Of a DNA stretch of 64,000 nt, positions 1-15,967 are shown piece after piece. Each line of letters starts with the position of its first letter. Position 1 is the stretch's first letter. Below the pieces are notes generated by a model. It searched no databases. It saw nothing but the letters and a program-made list of their open reading frames with translations, and had not been told where the DNA came from. Both the position numbers and the translations under genes were made by a program. Origin of the DNA: Dacryopinax spathularia (taxonomy: Eukaryota > Basidiomycota > Dacrymycetes > Dacrymycetales > Dacrymycetaceae); contig JBBPFI010000002.1 in the NCBI GenBank assembly GCA_037974965.1, forward strand, positions 620,001-684,000. The letters are read 5' to 3'.

Positions 1-822
1 CAGCCCCAAAGGGGAGGAAGAAGAAGACTACTGGTATGATGGATCTCGTTCCTTCTTTTGCTCTCCGCTAAACTCTGGACTTTGTGTTAGCCAAAAAGAG
101 TCAGGGAAGGGTCGGCCGTCCGAAGAGGAAGGGCCCTAAACCGGAGCCTAAGAAAACGGAGCCAGTCCTCCCCGTTCCTCCGCGTCGTCCCACCACACCG
201 TTCCTGCGCTTCTTAGCAGAGGAGCGCGCCAGCAAGCCGTCGTCATTCAAGTCGAACGTGCTAGAGTTTGCCCGTGAGGCAGGTGCAACCTGGAAGACCC
301 TGTCGGACGCACAGAAACAGGTAACTGCTCGTCTTCTCATCTCCGCCAATACGTCGCTGACTAGGCCGTGGCCCTCCAGAAATACAGCGATGCGTTCAAT
401 GAGGGCCTCAAAGAATATCATCGCCAGCTGGAGCAATGGGCTTCTGGAGTCTCGTACCCAACGCTCCGTGCTATTAACAGGAGGCGTCTGCAGAAGAAAA
501 AGCGCAAGATCACCTTGCCAGGTCACACCGAATTCGTCAAACCTACCAACCCGTTCATTGTCTTCCTTGCTGATCAGCGCGCGTTGTCGGAAGAGTGGGA
601 GGGCGCTCCTGAGGGTGGTCTACCCCGACAGCAGTGGTTCGTTAGCAAGACGGCCGCCAACTGGAGGGCGCTCCCAGATGCGCAGAAGCAGGTGCGTCTT
701 GTCACGAACTGCTTTTTGCATCTCGCTTGACTGCTCTTTAGGTGTACAAGGACAGAGCCGCCAAGCACAACACTGCGTACCATGCACAGGCCGGTTCCGA
801 TGCACAGGCCAGTTCGAACTGA
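1..822 (+). CDS. HMG-box DNA-binding protein, two boxes (5' partial)
   Basis: Exons 1-33, 91-320, 365-691 and 742-822; the start lies left of the window. A lysine-rich basic linker is followed by two HMG-box-like segments. Box 1 begins PRRPTTPFLRFLAEER and continues after an intron into KYSDAFNEGLKEY; box 2 begins VKPTNPFIVFLADQR and runs to WRALPDAQKQ / VYKDRAAKHN. Both boxes are interrupted by an intron after the same DAQKQ motif, which suggests an internal duplication. Two tandem HMG boxes with a basic N-terminal region resemble the mitochondrial nucleoid protein Abf2/TFAM, but a nuclear HMGB protein is equally possible because the N terminus that would carry a targeting peptide is missing. 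Role inferred: sequence-nonspecific DNA bending or packaging. The three introns are 44-57 nt with GT-AG ends. Confidence 0.8.
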
Positions 823-1072
823 ACATGGACGCGCTTCATTTTTCCTCTCTCTGAGCGCCGGTGGCCGCCCTTAAATTCTCTTTCTTTAAGCGCGAGTGAT
901 ACCCTTTCTGTGGCTTACCGAAGATGATTATTATCCATAGGATGCGTAGTAATGTAGCCTACTCACGTATTACTGTGACATTCAACAGAGCACGGCCTGT
1001 CAAGTATACTCGCGTAGGTAGCAAAGAGAATACACAGATAGCATCACTCAGTCAACAGAACCATGCACAAAG

Positions 1073-2338
1073 CTAGAGACGATGGCCGGGCACGCCCCAG
1101 AATAGAATAGTGAGAACAGTGAAGCTGACCGTGATCATAAGGGAGACCCAAAGGGCTCGTCCAAGAAGCAATTTCTTGACGTAAGGCTCCCGAATCCGGA
1201 TAAACCGGAAGGGTGTGGTTTCGGACTGGCCAAGGAAGATGAGGATGGGGTCAAGTTCATACTGATAGGAAATGAGAAAAAGAGCTGCGCATGCAAAAGG
1301 GATGAAGAGCTAGGAACGACGGTAAGCTGCCACTACACCCATACGACGCAGGCGGGGAACTCACAAAAAATCGCTTTGACTTGGGCTGAATATCCAGGAA
1401 GACCAGCGAAAAGGCACTGGCTAGACCGGCCCAAAGACAGAAGAGACCAAGGCACAGTCTGACGAAGGCGCTGACCGGCGTCAGATTGGCGAAAGCTTTG
1501 GCACGTAAAAACCGCGGGAACGCATCTTGTTCCATCGTTCTGAACACATATTCCTTCTGGGGGTGAAACATGTCTGGAACTTGCGCCAAAGCCGCACTCT
1601 CGACATCATAGTCAGGAGACGTGGGTCGTGGGAGTTCACGCGAACTGAGAGGGAACGAATTGACGCGCAAAGTGGATGGAAGGTAGATCTCTTTGTCGGT
1701 GCCCGGCATGAGATATCGAGCGTAAATGCGTTCAGCAGACGTAATCAAATCCATGCGCGTGATAGCAGCGTCGCGAGGTATGACCGTAGGAGCGCGGGAC
1801 GCTCGTTTGTTCAGCGCTGCGACTCGCCGGAAAGAGAACGGAGTCGTGGAGCGTGGTGGAACATCTTCGCTCGCAGTAGAGTGCGGGTCATAGGGATTTG
1901 CGTTGTGAGGCGTCGTGGGTCTGGGGGTTGCAGTCCGCGAACCGGCCGCCAGAGCCGCCTTCTCCGTATCAGTGATGTTGGCGGTGCTTGCGGTGCTACG
2001 TTTGCCGTTGTGCACTCCCACCACATTCCCGTAAATACTGCCCCTTGTTCTGGCATAATCCCAGTATTGAGGCCAATCCTCCTTGATGGACCGTCCAGAT
2101 TTTCGGACATCACGAAAATAGGCCCGGCAGAGATTCTCATGCTGCTGAACATCCAACCAGAAGTCTAGGACATCCTCGGCGTGTTCCCTCTGTAGAAACA
2201 GGCTGTCAATACGAATGCTCAGAACGTTTGTCTCGTTTAGAAGGTCGAAGTAACCCACTAGAACATGAAGAGATCGACAGGCGGTCGCGTTTTGCGGGCG
2301 AGCACTTCTTGGAAGGACGGAAGGCGATCTGCAGGCAT
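1073..2338 (-). CDS. RAX1: RGS-domain membrane protein, RAX1-like
   Basis: Exons (descending) 2338-2259, 2202-1365, 1309-1073; 384 aa. The N-terminal RGS-type region starts MPADRLPSFQEVLARKT and contains LFLQREHAEDVLDFW and DVQQHENLCRAYF, the signature of fungal Rax1. The middle is Ser/Thr/Pro-rich. The C-terminal part holds three hydrophobic spans: around FVRLCLGLFCLWAGLASAF, FIPFACAALFLISY and LWVSLMITVSFTVLTILFW. In yeast Rax1 works with Rax2 in bud-site selection at the cell cortex; here cortical polarity is inferred from the family. The first intron splits a Tyr codon (TA/C), and reading through it would lose the conserved PPVDLFMFY-LFLQRE join. A likely 5'-UTR intron lies at 2351-2406. 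The gene is divergent from the complex I subunit gene with 361 bp between start codons. Confidence 0.85.
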
Positions 2339-2699
2339 TGTTGCAGAAACCTATTTGAAGAGGTAAGTACAACCAGGCTGGAGGCGTCGTGCGATACATA
2401 GCTCACCTGTGCGAGGAGTCGGCTAGAAAGACGAACAAAGAAGGCTTTGCAAAGAAGGTGCGGTATATACCTCGAACTCGAGGAGATGATAGTCGGTATA
2501 AGAGAGAGTAAGCAGAGATAGCGAGTGACGGTGGAAGAACAACAGTACGCGACCCTTTCGTCGCCGTTCGCGTTGGTATGGGGGGAAGGAAGCAAATCGA
2601 CGTGGGCTCAAACGGTGCTGAACTGTCGCACCCTTCGTACGGTGTGGTGGCCACCGTACACATCGCTTTTAGAGAGACAAGGAGCCCTTTCGCCCCACA
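2339..2699. promoter_or_regulatory. Shared divergent promoter region, RAX1 / NDUFA2
   Basis: This 361 bp separates two divergent start codons. It contains a probable 5'-UTR intron of the minus-strand gene (2351-2406, GTGAGC...AAATAG on that strand). No TATA box or recognisable factor site stands out. Confidence 0.5.
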
Positions 2700-3102
2700 A
2701 TGTCCGCCTTCGCAAAGGCTTTGACACCTGCATTACGAGAAGTACGTATACTCTGCTCCCAATCTGGCCAGGCATCGGCCGGCGTGAGGTGCGCTCTATC
2801 GTCTCAATCTCCCAACTTGGAATGCCACTCTGATGCCATTATACGCATTAGAGAATTCATACAATCCGCTTATCCTACAATTAAGAAAGCCAATCCGGAT
2901 CTCCCTGTGCTTGTCCGCGAGGCCAACGGGACCCCCGCACGCGTGTTTGCCCGTTTTGGTAAACCTCTCTTGGAGCAAGCGTTGCTCTTGGTCGTACTCA
3001 TTCCCACTCGCAGACAAAGGCGTGGAGAAGCACGTCAATGTCGATAACCTCAACGCATCGGATATTGAGCGGAAGGTCTCCGATCTACTCTCAAGCAGAT
3101 AG
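2700..3102 (+). CDS. NADH:ubiquinone oxidoreductase subunit NDUFA2 (complex I B8 subunit)
   Basis: Exons 2700-2788, 2852-2958, 3014-3102; 94 aa, the normal size for this accessory complex I subunit. The thioredoxin-like fold family is recognised from REVRILCSQSGQASAGVREF near the start, then KANPDLPVLVREANGTPARV and RFDKGVEKHVNVDN. Neurospora calls this the 10.5 kDa subunit. It sits on the matrix side of mitochondrial complex I. The two introns are phase 2 and phase 1, and their removal is needed to join VR/EFIQSAY and RF/DKGVEKH. The stop codon lies only 30 bp from the stop of the convergent TFB5 gene, so the 3' UTRs probably overlap. Confidence 0.92.
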
Positions 3103-3132
3103 TGATGGAGCTCAGTAGACACCCTGTTTGGA

Positions 3133-3499
3133 CTATTGCGTATCCAGACTATACGTGTTCTTCTCCAACTACGGTGGAGGGAGCAGATCAGAGTTCGCAC
3201 TGACTGGGGGCATATGTGACATACTTCGGTCTCCAGCATCCTCTGTACTCGTTCCAATTGCTCTATCTGCACAACCAGATGCGTCTCGTCCAAGTCTTGG
3301 ATAATGAATTTCTCGGACTCGTCGAGCATCAGGAGAATCTGCTTGACCGCGGCGTCGCTGCGCAAGGGCATGACTACTTACCAATCGGGGCGGGGACGCA
3401 TACGAACATACCACGTTAGAAGTGCGCCTAATGCTCATTGCAATGAGCAATGTGTATGTGCGATAGAAATGGTTTTTGCTGACCTTTGTATGCTTTCAT
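3133..3499 (-). CDS. TFB5: TFIIH subunit TFB5 (TTDA/GTF2H5 family)
   Basis: Exons (descending) 3499-3484, 3427-3412, 3357-3225, 3168-3133; 66 aa, as expected for this very small protein. The spliced N terminus reads MKAYKGALLTCDAAVKQ, followed by ILLMLDESEKFIIQDLDETH and a C-terminal LEKNTYSLDTQ. These are the family hallmarks (KG.L..CD....KQ.L and FIIQDLD.TH). Tfb5 stabilises TFIIH, mainly for nucleotide excision repair, in the nucleus. The first two exons are only 16 nt each; no other joining gives the conserved N terminus. All introns are GT-AG, 54-56 nt. Confidence 0.9.
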
Positions 3500-3673
3500 G
3501 TCTTGGGAGGCAAGCGGGTGTCGAATGCGGGTCGCAGGCCGACTGACCGTCAGGGTGCTCGGAAATCTCATGCGTGCCACATTACTTGGACTAACAAAAA
3601 CGTGCTGCAATGTGCCAGCAGACCTACCTGCTTACCTCCCGCTACCTCGATATTGCTACGGATTAGAGTCAAC

Positions 3674-4912
3674 ATGAGTGGACCTCCTGGTCGTATAATC
3701 AAGGCCGTCGAGGAAGTAACCAAACCGATGGAACCGAATCCGGTCGCTCAAGAGACAGCGGCTCTATCGGGCATCGAGGCAGCGAAGCAATTGGCCGCAT
3801 ACACGGCAGTGGATGAGCATGTGCTGCCTCATCACAAGGCAAGCATGACCGGTGCCGTAGTGGGAGTACTGGGCTTACATGGACTTAGCTCATCGGAATT
3901 GGATCTGGTGTGTTGCCTCGCTTCACCTGGCGAGATCGTCCCATTGACATATATGCCAGGGTCGACTGTGCCGTTCGTGGTGGAGCGCATCGTAGCTCAA
4001 GGCAAGGAGGTCAATCAGGGCAGAATCTTTGTCCCCACAGGATAGTGTGTCCGGCATCGTCAGGTGCTTTGGCTGATCCCTATATTAGGCTTCCAATCCA
4101 AGGAACTGATCGTCAACGCCGGCCTCATGCTCGGCGATGTAGACCAGTATCCCAATCTAGACGTTACGATCGATGGGGCGGACGAGTAAGCACGTCGCGA
4201 ATAGCGAACGACGTACTCTGAAGCGATCATAGAGTGGACAAGGAGCTGAATGCCATTAAAGGAGGAGGTGCCTGTCACCTACGCGAGAAGGTGCTCGCGG
4301 AGGCTGCGGAAAGGTGCGTTGCTTGACTGCCCCCATGTCGGTTTAACCAAACGAGGTCGCAGCTTCATAATCGTAGCCGATTATAGAAAGAACTCTCAAA
4401 CACTGGGAACCACGGTACGTACTACGTGACCTTACATGCATCGCTGACTGGTTACAACAACTCTTTAGTGGAAGCAAGGCGTCCCCATTGAAGTAGCCCC
4501 ATTCGCTTACGTCAGATTGTTACAACACCTACATGCAATGGGCTCAAAGAACGCGGCTCTTCGAATGGCCAAAGCAAAAGCAGGTCCAGTTGTAACGGAC
4601 AATGGCAACTTCGTGGTCGATGCCCCGTTCGACCAGTCCAAGTACGAGAGACCAGCAGAGGTGCGTGCACCTGTTTTGCACGCGCACCTGTCAGAGCTAA
4701 CAACACTCACATCTAGATCTTGAAGGCAATCAAGATGCTGACGGGGGTGGTTGAAGTCGGTTTATTCTGCGGCATGGCTAAGGCGGCTTACTTCGGCAAT
4801 CAGGTAAGCTGCCGTTGCTCTTTCCGGAACGATTGAATCCTTGAATCTGAATCAGGACGGCACCGTAACGATTAGGCTGGCGGATGGGACGGTGCAAACG
4901 AGAGTTGCATAG
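3674..4912 (+). CDS. RKI1: Ribose-5-phosphate isomerase (type A)
   Basis: Exons 3674-3838, 3889-3907, 3960-4040, 4089-4185, 4233-4313, 4363-4414, 4469-4660, 4717-4803, 4856-4912; 276 aa. The enzyme interconverts ribose-5-phosphate and ribulose-5-phosphate in the cytosolic pentose phosphate pathway. RpiA motifs are present: LIGIGSGSTVPFV (phosphate loop), [20 protein letters not shown] (catalytic Asp and Lys), [16 protein letters not shown] and [18 protein letters not shown]. Two donors are abnormal. Intron 1 starts GCAAGC (GC-AG). Intron 3 (4041-4088) starts GATAGT, yet removing it is the only way to join VPTG to FQSKELIV in frame. Exon 2 is a 19-nt microexon. Whether the GA donor is spliced, is a sequencing error, or marks a damaged allele cannot be told here. 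The rest of the frame is intact. Confidence 0.92.
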
Positions 4913-6910
4913 TTCCCACGATGCTTGGGCTCAGAGGAATAGATGTTCCGTCCTCACATTGGAAATACATGCGTTCTAAAATTGTCTCTCTGCCGGATGA
5001 GCATATGCTTGGGTTCACCGCTTAGCTCTGGCCATCGACATGCCATTTGTTCTTGTCGATGTGAATGTGGGTGACTCTTGAGCCTTCACCGGTCGCGCTG
5101 ACCACGGCGTCTTCGCGCACGGCGTACTTTCAGCCAGCCGGGTAGACACTGCCGGTCTCGGACATTTTGCTCTGGCCTGTATATCGTTCTTTTCCCCATC
5201 ACCTCCACGTTTCTCACATTTCTTGCCGGATTGTTTACATGACGCCTTGTGGACCGTCCTTGTTCTTCAGGATTGGATATGAAATGATTTGTAAGGGTAT
5301 GGACATCCCACTGACTGCATACATACTCATGGTCAATAGCTATGTGAACAATATAACCAGGCCACGTTCAGAAGGTCCTTGTGAGCCATGCATGTTCTCC
5401 GAGGGCATAGCCGGCTTGTTACTGACTGCCTTGACCAGCTGAAGCGACAGCATCGCTAGAGGGAGGTGGCCATGCTCTATGATGGTTTTTGGACTAGAGA
5501 TGTGCGTCTTACACTTGTATTTTGCAATGAAACAACATAGATCCCTGCATCTGCTGTGTTCCGTGGGCCCGCTGCTGGCTTTCAATGTGTCACAGTGCTC
5601 CGCTTGCACTGCAAGAATTACGTGCACATCATCTTGCAACTAACATTGACGACTGGCCACTGAGGACATGTTCTTAATCTTTGGATGGCACTTTTAAACA
5701 CACTGTAGTTTGGCTCTTTTGTGCTTTATGAGAGAAGGTCAGGCTTATGATTTGTCCTATATCACAGCTTTGCCAGGCTGATATCTGCATGGGAGTCTAT
5801 CCAGTGAATGGTTTATGTGTTATACCACTCTGTGAGACAAGAAATAAAGGTGAATGCACAGGTAATAGTTGAGGGGAGATGCTGAACTAGATGGGATGTA
5901 AATACAAGTATTGAGGTATGTATTTCTCCTTGACATGTTGTATATGAAGTAGCAATGAGAGTACCAGTACAAATAAGTCAGTCATGTTAGGCAGGGTCGT
6001 CTTGCTTTGCAGATTAAAACAGCAAGTGACACTCTGTGCAGGTCGCACCCATAGTGCAGCTTGTAGCTATGATTGCACTGAGCACAGCATGCCCCCATGT
6101 AGTAGTTCTACTACTGTCTGCAATGAAGAAGGAATATATTGAAGATGCACTTGTCTGCAAGGTAAGACTGAGGGAGGCAAAGAATTGCTTATGCCGCTGA
6201 TTTTCTATGGCTGATTGATTATCAACAGCCGTTATCTCAATTGCTGTATTGTGCCGACGCTCGCAGAGAGACGGTCAAATTATCTCAAAAGATGGCATTA
6301 CCTCCAGAAAAGCAACCCCGTGGTGTAGGGTAGCATGCATGGGGTAAGTGGTCCGTCTCAATGGGAAGACTAGAGAGGCTAACTATCGCCGATGCGTGTA
6401 TGTGTTGCGGTTGCGTCGGGAAGATGGATGCGCAGCTTGCGACGATGTCCAAGTCGATCGCGATTTCATGCGGTAAAATGTTCCGAGTTGCGGGGCAAGC
6501 TGTAGAACAACGATTCTGAGTTCGGTTGACATGCTACTGCTCTGTGCACTTTGCTCGTCTCTGTGCGGTTGGCAATGCTGGGAACTTGGCGCCGATGATG
6601 TGAACTTCGGCTTCGTGTACAACTCCCATGCGGCGCGGCGGACGTTTGTTTCCGTCACAGGGTCGGACGGGGTATGGACCCTTGCGCGTTAAGAGTCGCA
6701 AATTCCTCGGAAATTTGCACCCGCTCAGGGAAAAAACAGGCGCGTAACAAGCGATTTGCGGCGTCATACGCTCGGTATCGGCGGCGTATGAAGCCAATCC
6801 TACTATTTATCGCGGGCTAACCCAGACCACAACGGTTATCTCTCACCTCCGCCTTTCCTCCCTTCCAACTCTTTTCCTATTCTGCTCGCCTTCACGCCAC
6901 ACTCAAGCTC
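4913..6910. other. 2 kb gene-free, AT-richer interval
   Basis: I see no coding pattern here on either strand. The longest ORFs have no family resemblance and no plausible splice partners. The portion from about 5640 to 6300 is visibly richer in A+T than its neighbours. It contains a perfect 16-bp palindrome at 6099-6114 (GTAGTAGTTCTACTAC). The last few hundred bases, up to 6910, must include the promoter of the NADH dehydrogenase gene. A noncoding RNA or an old transposon remnant is possible but not shown. Confidence 0.6.
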
Positions 6911-9274
6911 ATGTTTGGGTTACGGGGTATGTGATCCCCCTTGCCAGTTCGGCTGGGCAGAAAGGAAGAGCAGGGACTGATGATGTCATTGCTCTGCTGG
7001 AACCTGCAGCAACCACCAGGATTGCGGGCCGCAGTGTGCGGCTTCCAAGACCGCTCGTGCTAAATCAATACTCCGCAACTCTCTCTGCCATTGCACGCTC
7101 CTACGCGACATCGTCTGAGCCAGTCACCGTCGTGCGCTCGCAGTTCACCCGCTTCAATTGCACGGGAAAGACTAATTAGGCATCCTTCAGGTCCGACAGT
7201 CTCGGTGGCGATCTTTCCTGCAAACTATAGGACGAGTTACCCTTGCAACCGTCATCCTTTCCGCTGGTACTTTCATATATGGTAATGATCAACTTCGCCT
7301 GTGAGATAGCACGTTGACGAGGTTCTAGTCGCTCAAAGAGATCGTCACCCGGGCGAGCAACTGGATCATGATCCCTCCAAGAAGACAGTTGTGGTCCTGG
7401 GGAGTGGATGGGCGGCGACCTCCCTTCTGAAAAGGCTCGACACCGAGTACTACAACGTGGTTGTAATATCGCCCCACAACTACTTCCTCTTCACCCCCTT
7501 GCTGCCGTCAGTGTCGGTCGGAACGCTTGAGCCGAGGTCTATCATACAGCCCACCAGGTACATCACTCGCCACAAAAAGCGCCGTGTCGAGGTGTACGAA
7601 GGCGAAGCGAAGTCGGTAGACGTGAAAAATAAGACGGTGACTTTCGAGGACAACAGCGATATCAAAGGCGAAGTTTCAACAACTACTATGTAAGTTAAGC
7701 CATGTTTTACTGTCCTTTCTTGGTCTGGTCTCACAATGCAGCCCATATGACTACCTCATATATGCTGTGGGTGCTGAGGTATGCCTTGGCAGCCTTCCAT
7801 ATGAGCATTGTACCAACTTCGTTGTTCAGAATCAGACATTCGGCATCAAGGGTGTCCGAGAACATTCGTGTTTCCTGAAGGAACTTCCTGATGCGGAAAA
7901 GGTTGGTCATCTGCTTTCGCAAACCTAAGTCCCTCTGACTGTATCTGCCCTCAGCTCCGAGCTCGCTTGATGGATTGCGTTGAGACTGCTGCCTTCAAGG
8001 GACAAGCTCAGTCAGAGATTGACCGGTTGATGCACATCATCGTTGTCGGAGGGGGCCCAACGGGAGTCGAATTCGCGTAAGCTATGTTGGAACCCTAATA
8101 TTCATTCGGCACTTATGGATAATGCAGGGGCGAGCTGCATGACTTTCTCGTGGTATGCACTACCCTCTCGTTACTTCCCATAGCTCACCGTCGTGACAGG
8201 ATGACCTCCAAAGCTGGTACCCTGGTGTGTCCTTGATCTTCTACTCACCCTTCCCTTCCAGTCGATACACCGCTAACGTGCACCTGTTTTCTGTCCAACA
8301 GAACTGGCTAACCGCCTGCGAATCAGCCTGATCGAAGCATTGCCGAATGTTCTGCCCGTGTTCTCCAAGCAACTTATCCAATATACGGAATCCACATTTA
8401 AAGCCAACAAGATCGACATCTTGGTATGATCCTGTTCATCGTAGAGTTCCGTGAACTTACATGGCTTGCAAGACACGGACCATGGTTAAGGAAGTGAAGG
8501 AGAAGACCGTGGTTGTTCAAGACGAGAACAAGCAGCTGAAAGAAATACCCTATGGTCTCTTAGTGTGGGCGGCTGGTAACACATCGCGCCAGATCACTAG
8601 AGATCTGATGGCGCAGTTGCCTGAGGTGCAGAACCAGAGAAGGGGTTTACTTGTCGATGAACATCTCCGGCTCTTAGGAGCGGAAGGGGTCTTCGCCTTG
8701 GGTGATTGTACCGCTACTTCATACGCACCGACGTGAGTTTGGTGCGGGTTTTCAGATGCAGCGTGCTGAACCCCCCTCAGGGCGCAGGTAGCAAGTCAAC
8801 AAGGAGCCTACATCGCTCGTGCACTTGAGGCCATGGCGAAGAAGGAGGAGCTGGAAGAGACATTACGCACACTTCGCACATCGTCGGATGCGAAGCCCGA
8901 GGACATCGAGGCTGTGGTCAAGCAAATCAATAAGGTCTCCAAAGCACTGAAGCCTTTCCACTATTCCCATCAAGGGAGTTTGGCGTACATTGGATCTGAG
9001 AAGGCAGTGGCCGACTTGCCTTTCTTTAACGGCAACGTAAGCAAATTCCAATTCCTGACACATAGGCTGACAGATAATCAGCTCGCGACTGGAGGGGTTG
9101 CCACATTCCTGTTCTGGCGGAGCGCATATATCTCCAATCTTCTCTCCGCTCGTAATAGGTTCCTCGTTCTTAACGATTGGATGAAAGTCAAGCTTTTCGG
9201 AAGGTGAGTACTGTGGTCGCAGAAGGTCAAGGGCCCACGCTAAGGATTCTATCAGGGACGTGAGTCGTGAGTAG
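6911..9274 (+). CDS. Mitochondrial alternative NADH dehydrogenase (NDH-2)
   Basis: Fourteen exons: 6911-6926, 7010-7131, 7191-7281, 7329-7689, 7742-7778, 7830-7901, 7955-8076, 8128-8152, 8200-8224, 8302-8423, 8473-8732, 8781-9036, 9082-9203, 9256-9274; 549 aa. A Ser/Arg-rich presequence (IARSYATSS) is followed by a hydrophobic span (TLATVILSAGTFIYV), then the FAD-binding VVVLGSGWAATSLL, the NADH-binding IIVVGGGPTGVEFAGEL, and LLVWAAGN and GVFALGDCTA. The C terminus MKVKLFGRD is typical. It is a single-polypeptide, non-proton-pumping NADH:ubiquinone oxidoreductase on the inner mitochondrial membrane. The transmembrane span after the presequence favours an external (NDE-type) rather than matrix-facing enzyme, but that is inference. 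No EF-hand insertion is seen. One intron (8424-8472) ends in AAG. Confidence 0.93.
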
Positions 9275-9644
9275 ATTAGAAGAGCATCAGTCGAATTTGA
9301 TGCGACGAGGGGCTTTCGACATTATGACCTCCGCCATGGCGATAACTAAGCTAATACTCAGCGTATCATTACAATTAATGACCACATAGACGCGTTCCTG
9401 CAGCTTCGAATCTGTGCATGACCACACGTGCATAACAAGACTGTAAATTTCTCCCATTTCAGGGTCCAAGGGTCTTGCTCGTTTTAGAAACAAGAACAAC
9501 CGAGTCAGCCGCTCGACACGTCCTTTGCCGGCCGAATTCTGCCCATTACGTGCATGCATTCTTGCATTACGAGGCATACTTAAGTTCGAGTAACTGGCTG
9601 CTGTCCTACATCCTCCCTCGTGTGGAACGACCCCCATCGTCAAG
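9275..9644. other. Intergenic, ARO1 promoter
   Basis: These 370 bp separate two genes on the same strand, holding the 3' UTR of the NADH dehydrogenase and the ARO1 promoter. No specific element, including a Gcn4-type TGACTC site, was identified with confidence. Confidence 0.5.
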
Positions 9645-14831
<5,187 letters not shown>

Positions 14832-14893
14832 GCACTATAGGTACACTCCCAGCCGTTATACAGGGTTTGTTTCCTCCCATCCCTGCTTTGTGT

Positions 14894-15759
14894 CTAAGCG
14901 CCAATGTTCCCTGCCCTCGCTCTGGTCTGTTTCTCCAACAAACGTCTAAAAGAATATCAGCCTGATGCGACTGAAGAAGGCAAGAACACAAACGCACTTC
15001 CGGGCTGCTAAGATCATTTGAGCTTTTCTCTCCGCAAGACTTGCCTGCCTTTGTTCTGGCGTTGCCTCCCACGCAGCCTTGGGAATCGTGGTAGACTCCG
15101 ATGACGTTCCGGCATCTCCCAGTCTACTTTCTAGATGAAAGCGTCTAATCAAGCTAGCCGTTTTTGGAGCGACCGTCGAGCCTGTGGACGGTCGCTGCGC
15201 AGCGGGATGTGTCGAAGCGGCCTGAGCAGGAGTCTGCCGTATGTATGTTGGCGGGGGCTGAAATCAGCGGTTAAACGAGCAGCGATACGGCAGCGATACT
15301 CTACGTACAGCAGGGAGAAACCCCTTCTCAAGCACGGTGTTTACAGTCCTCTCGGTACTTCCGGTCCTCAGTAGATCATATCGAATGTTGTCTCTGCAGG
15401 GGAGATGCATATTCAGCATCCTTCGAACGGGCGTGGGCCGCACGTACTCAGGGATGTCGGGGAACATGGCTGACACCGTCTGGACCTGGTCCCGGTGTGT
15501 CAACATACGACATTCTGCTGAGGGATAGTCGTACTTGCCATCTCAGTTGTGACCGCTCTAGGGCGGAAACCAAGCGTTGCGGCGGTGTTCACATCGGTGA
15601 GAGAGCGTGCACTAGTTGAGCTTGCCTGAGCGTTCGAGCCTTGGGTTCATTAGTTGGAGCAATGCAGCCCGAGGAGATGGTCTCACTGGAGGAAAATAAC
15701 CATCGGTAAGAGACGTATACGATGATAACGGCGACAAGAATGTAGAACAAATCTTCCAT
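14894..15759 (-). CDS. ER membrane CUE-domain protein (Cue1/AMFR-like)
   Basis: Exons (descending) 15759-15687, 15639-15539, 15485-15448, 15393-15309, 15257-14998, 14945-14894; 202 aa. The N terminus MEDLFYILVAVIIVYVSYRW is a signal-anchor. LGFRPRAVTTEMVQTV leads into a CUE domain (SAMFPDIPEDNIRYDLLRTG, VNTVLEKGFLP). The C-terminal helix AERKAQMILAARKRLLEKQ resembles the E2-binding region of fungal Cue1-type proteins. Cue1 anchors and activates Ubc7 in ER-associated degradation; that role is inferred. Intron 2 (15486-15538) is GC-AG with donor GCAAGT. Intron 1 (15640-15686) ends AAG. Reading through either breaks the frame. The gene lies 208 bp downstream of the uS4m stop on the same strand. 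Confidence 0.85.
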
Positions 15760-15967
15760 TGGCGACAAGTTGGTTGACCAAGGAGACGACCCAAAATCCC
15801 AGGGAGAGCGGTGGGATGGATCCCTAGTCAGGGCAGATACAGAGGCGCGCTGAACCGTCCGAAGCAGCCGGGGGTCACGCAAATTAATGTAACAGCTCGG
15901 CAATTCACAGCTCCGCGGGCATTCGTGCGCATTGATTACTAGGTGCGAAAGAATAGTGAATCTCGTA

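Noticed and set aside
1527-2168. 213-codon plus-strand ORF
   Set aside because: It lies opposite the RAX1 exon and has Arg/Ser-rich, non-family sequence.
5167-5442. 91-codon ORF in the AT-rich interval
   Set aside because: No family resemblance, no splice partners and an unusual composition; chance is sufficient.
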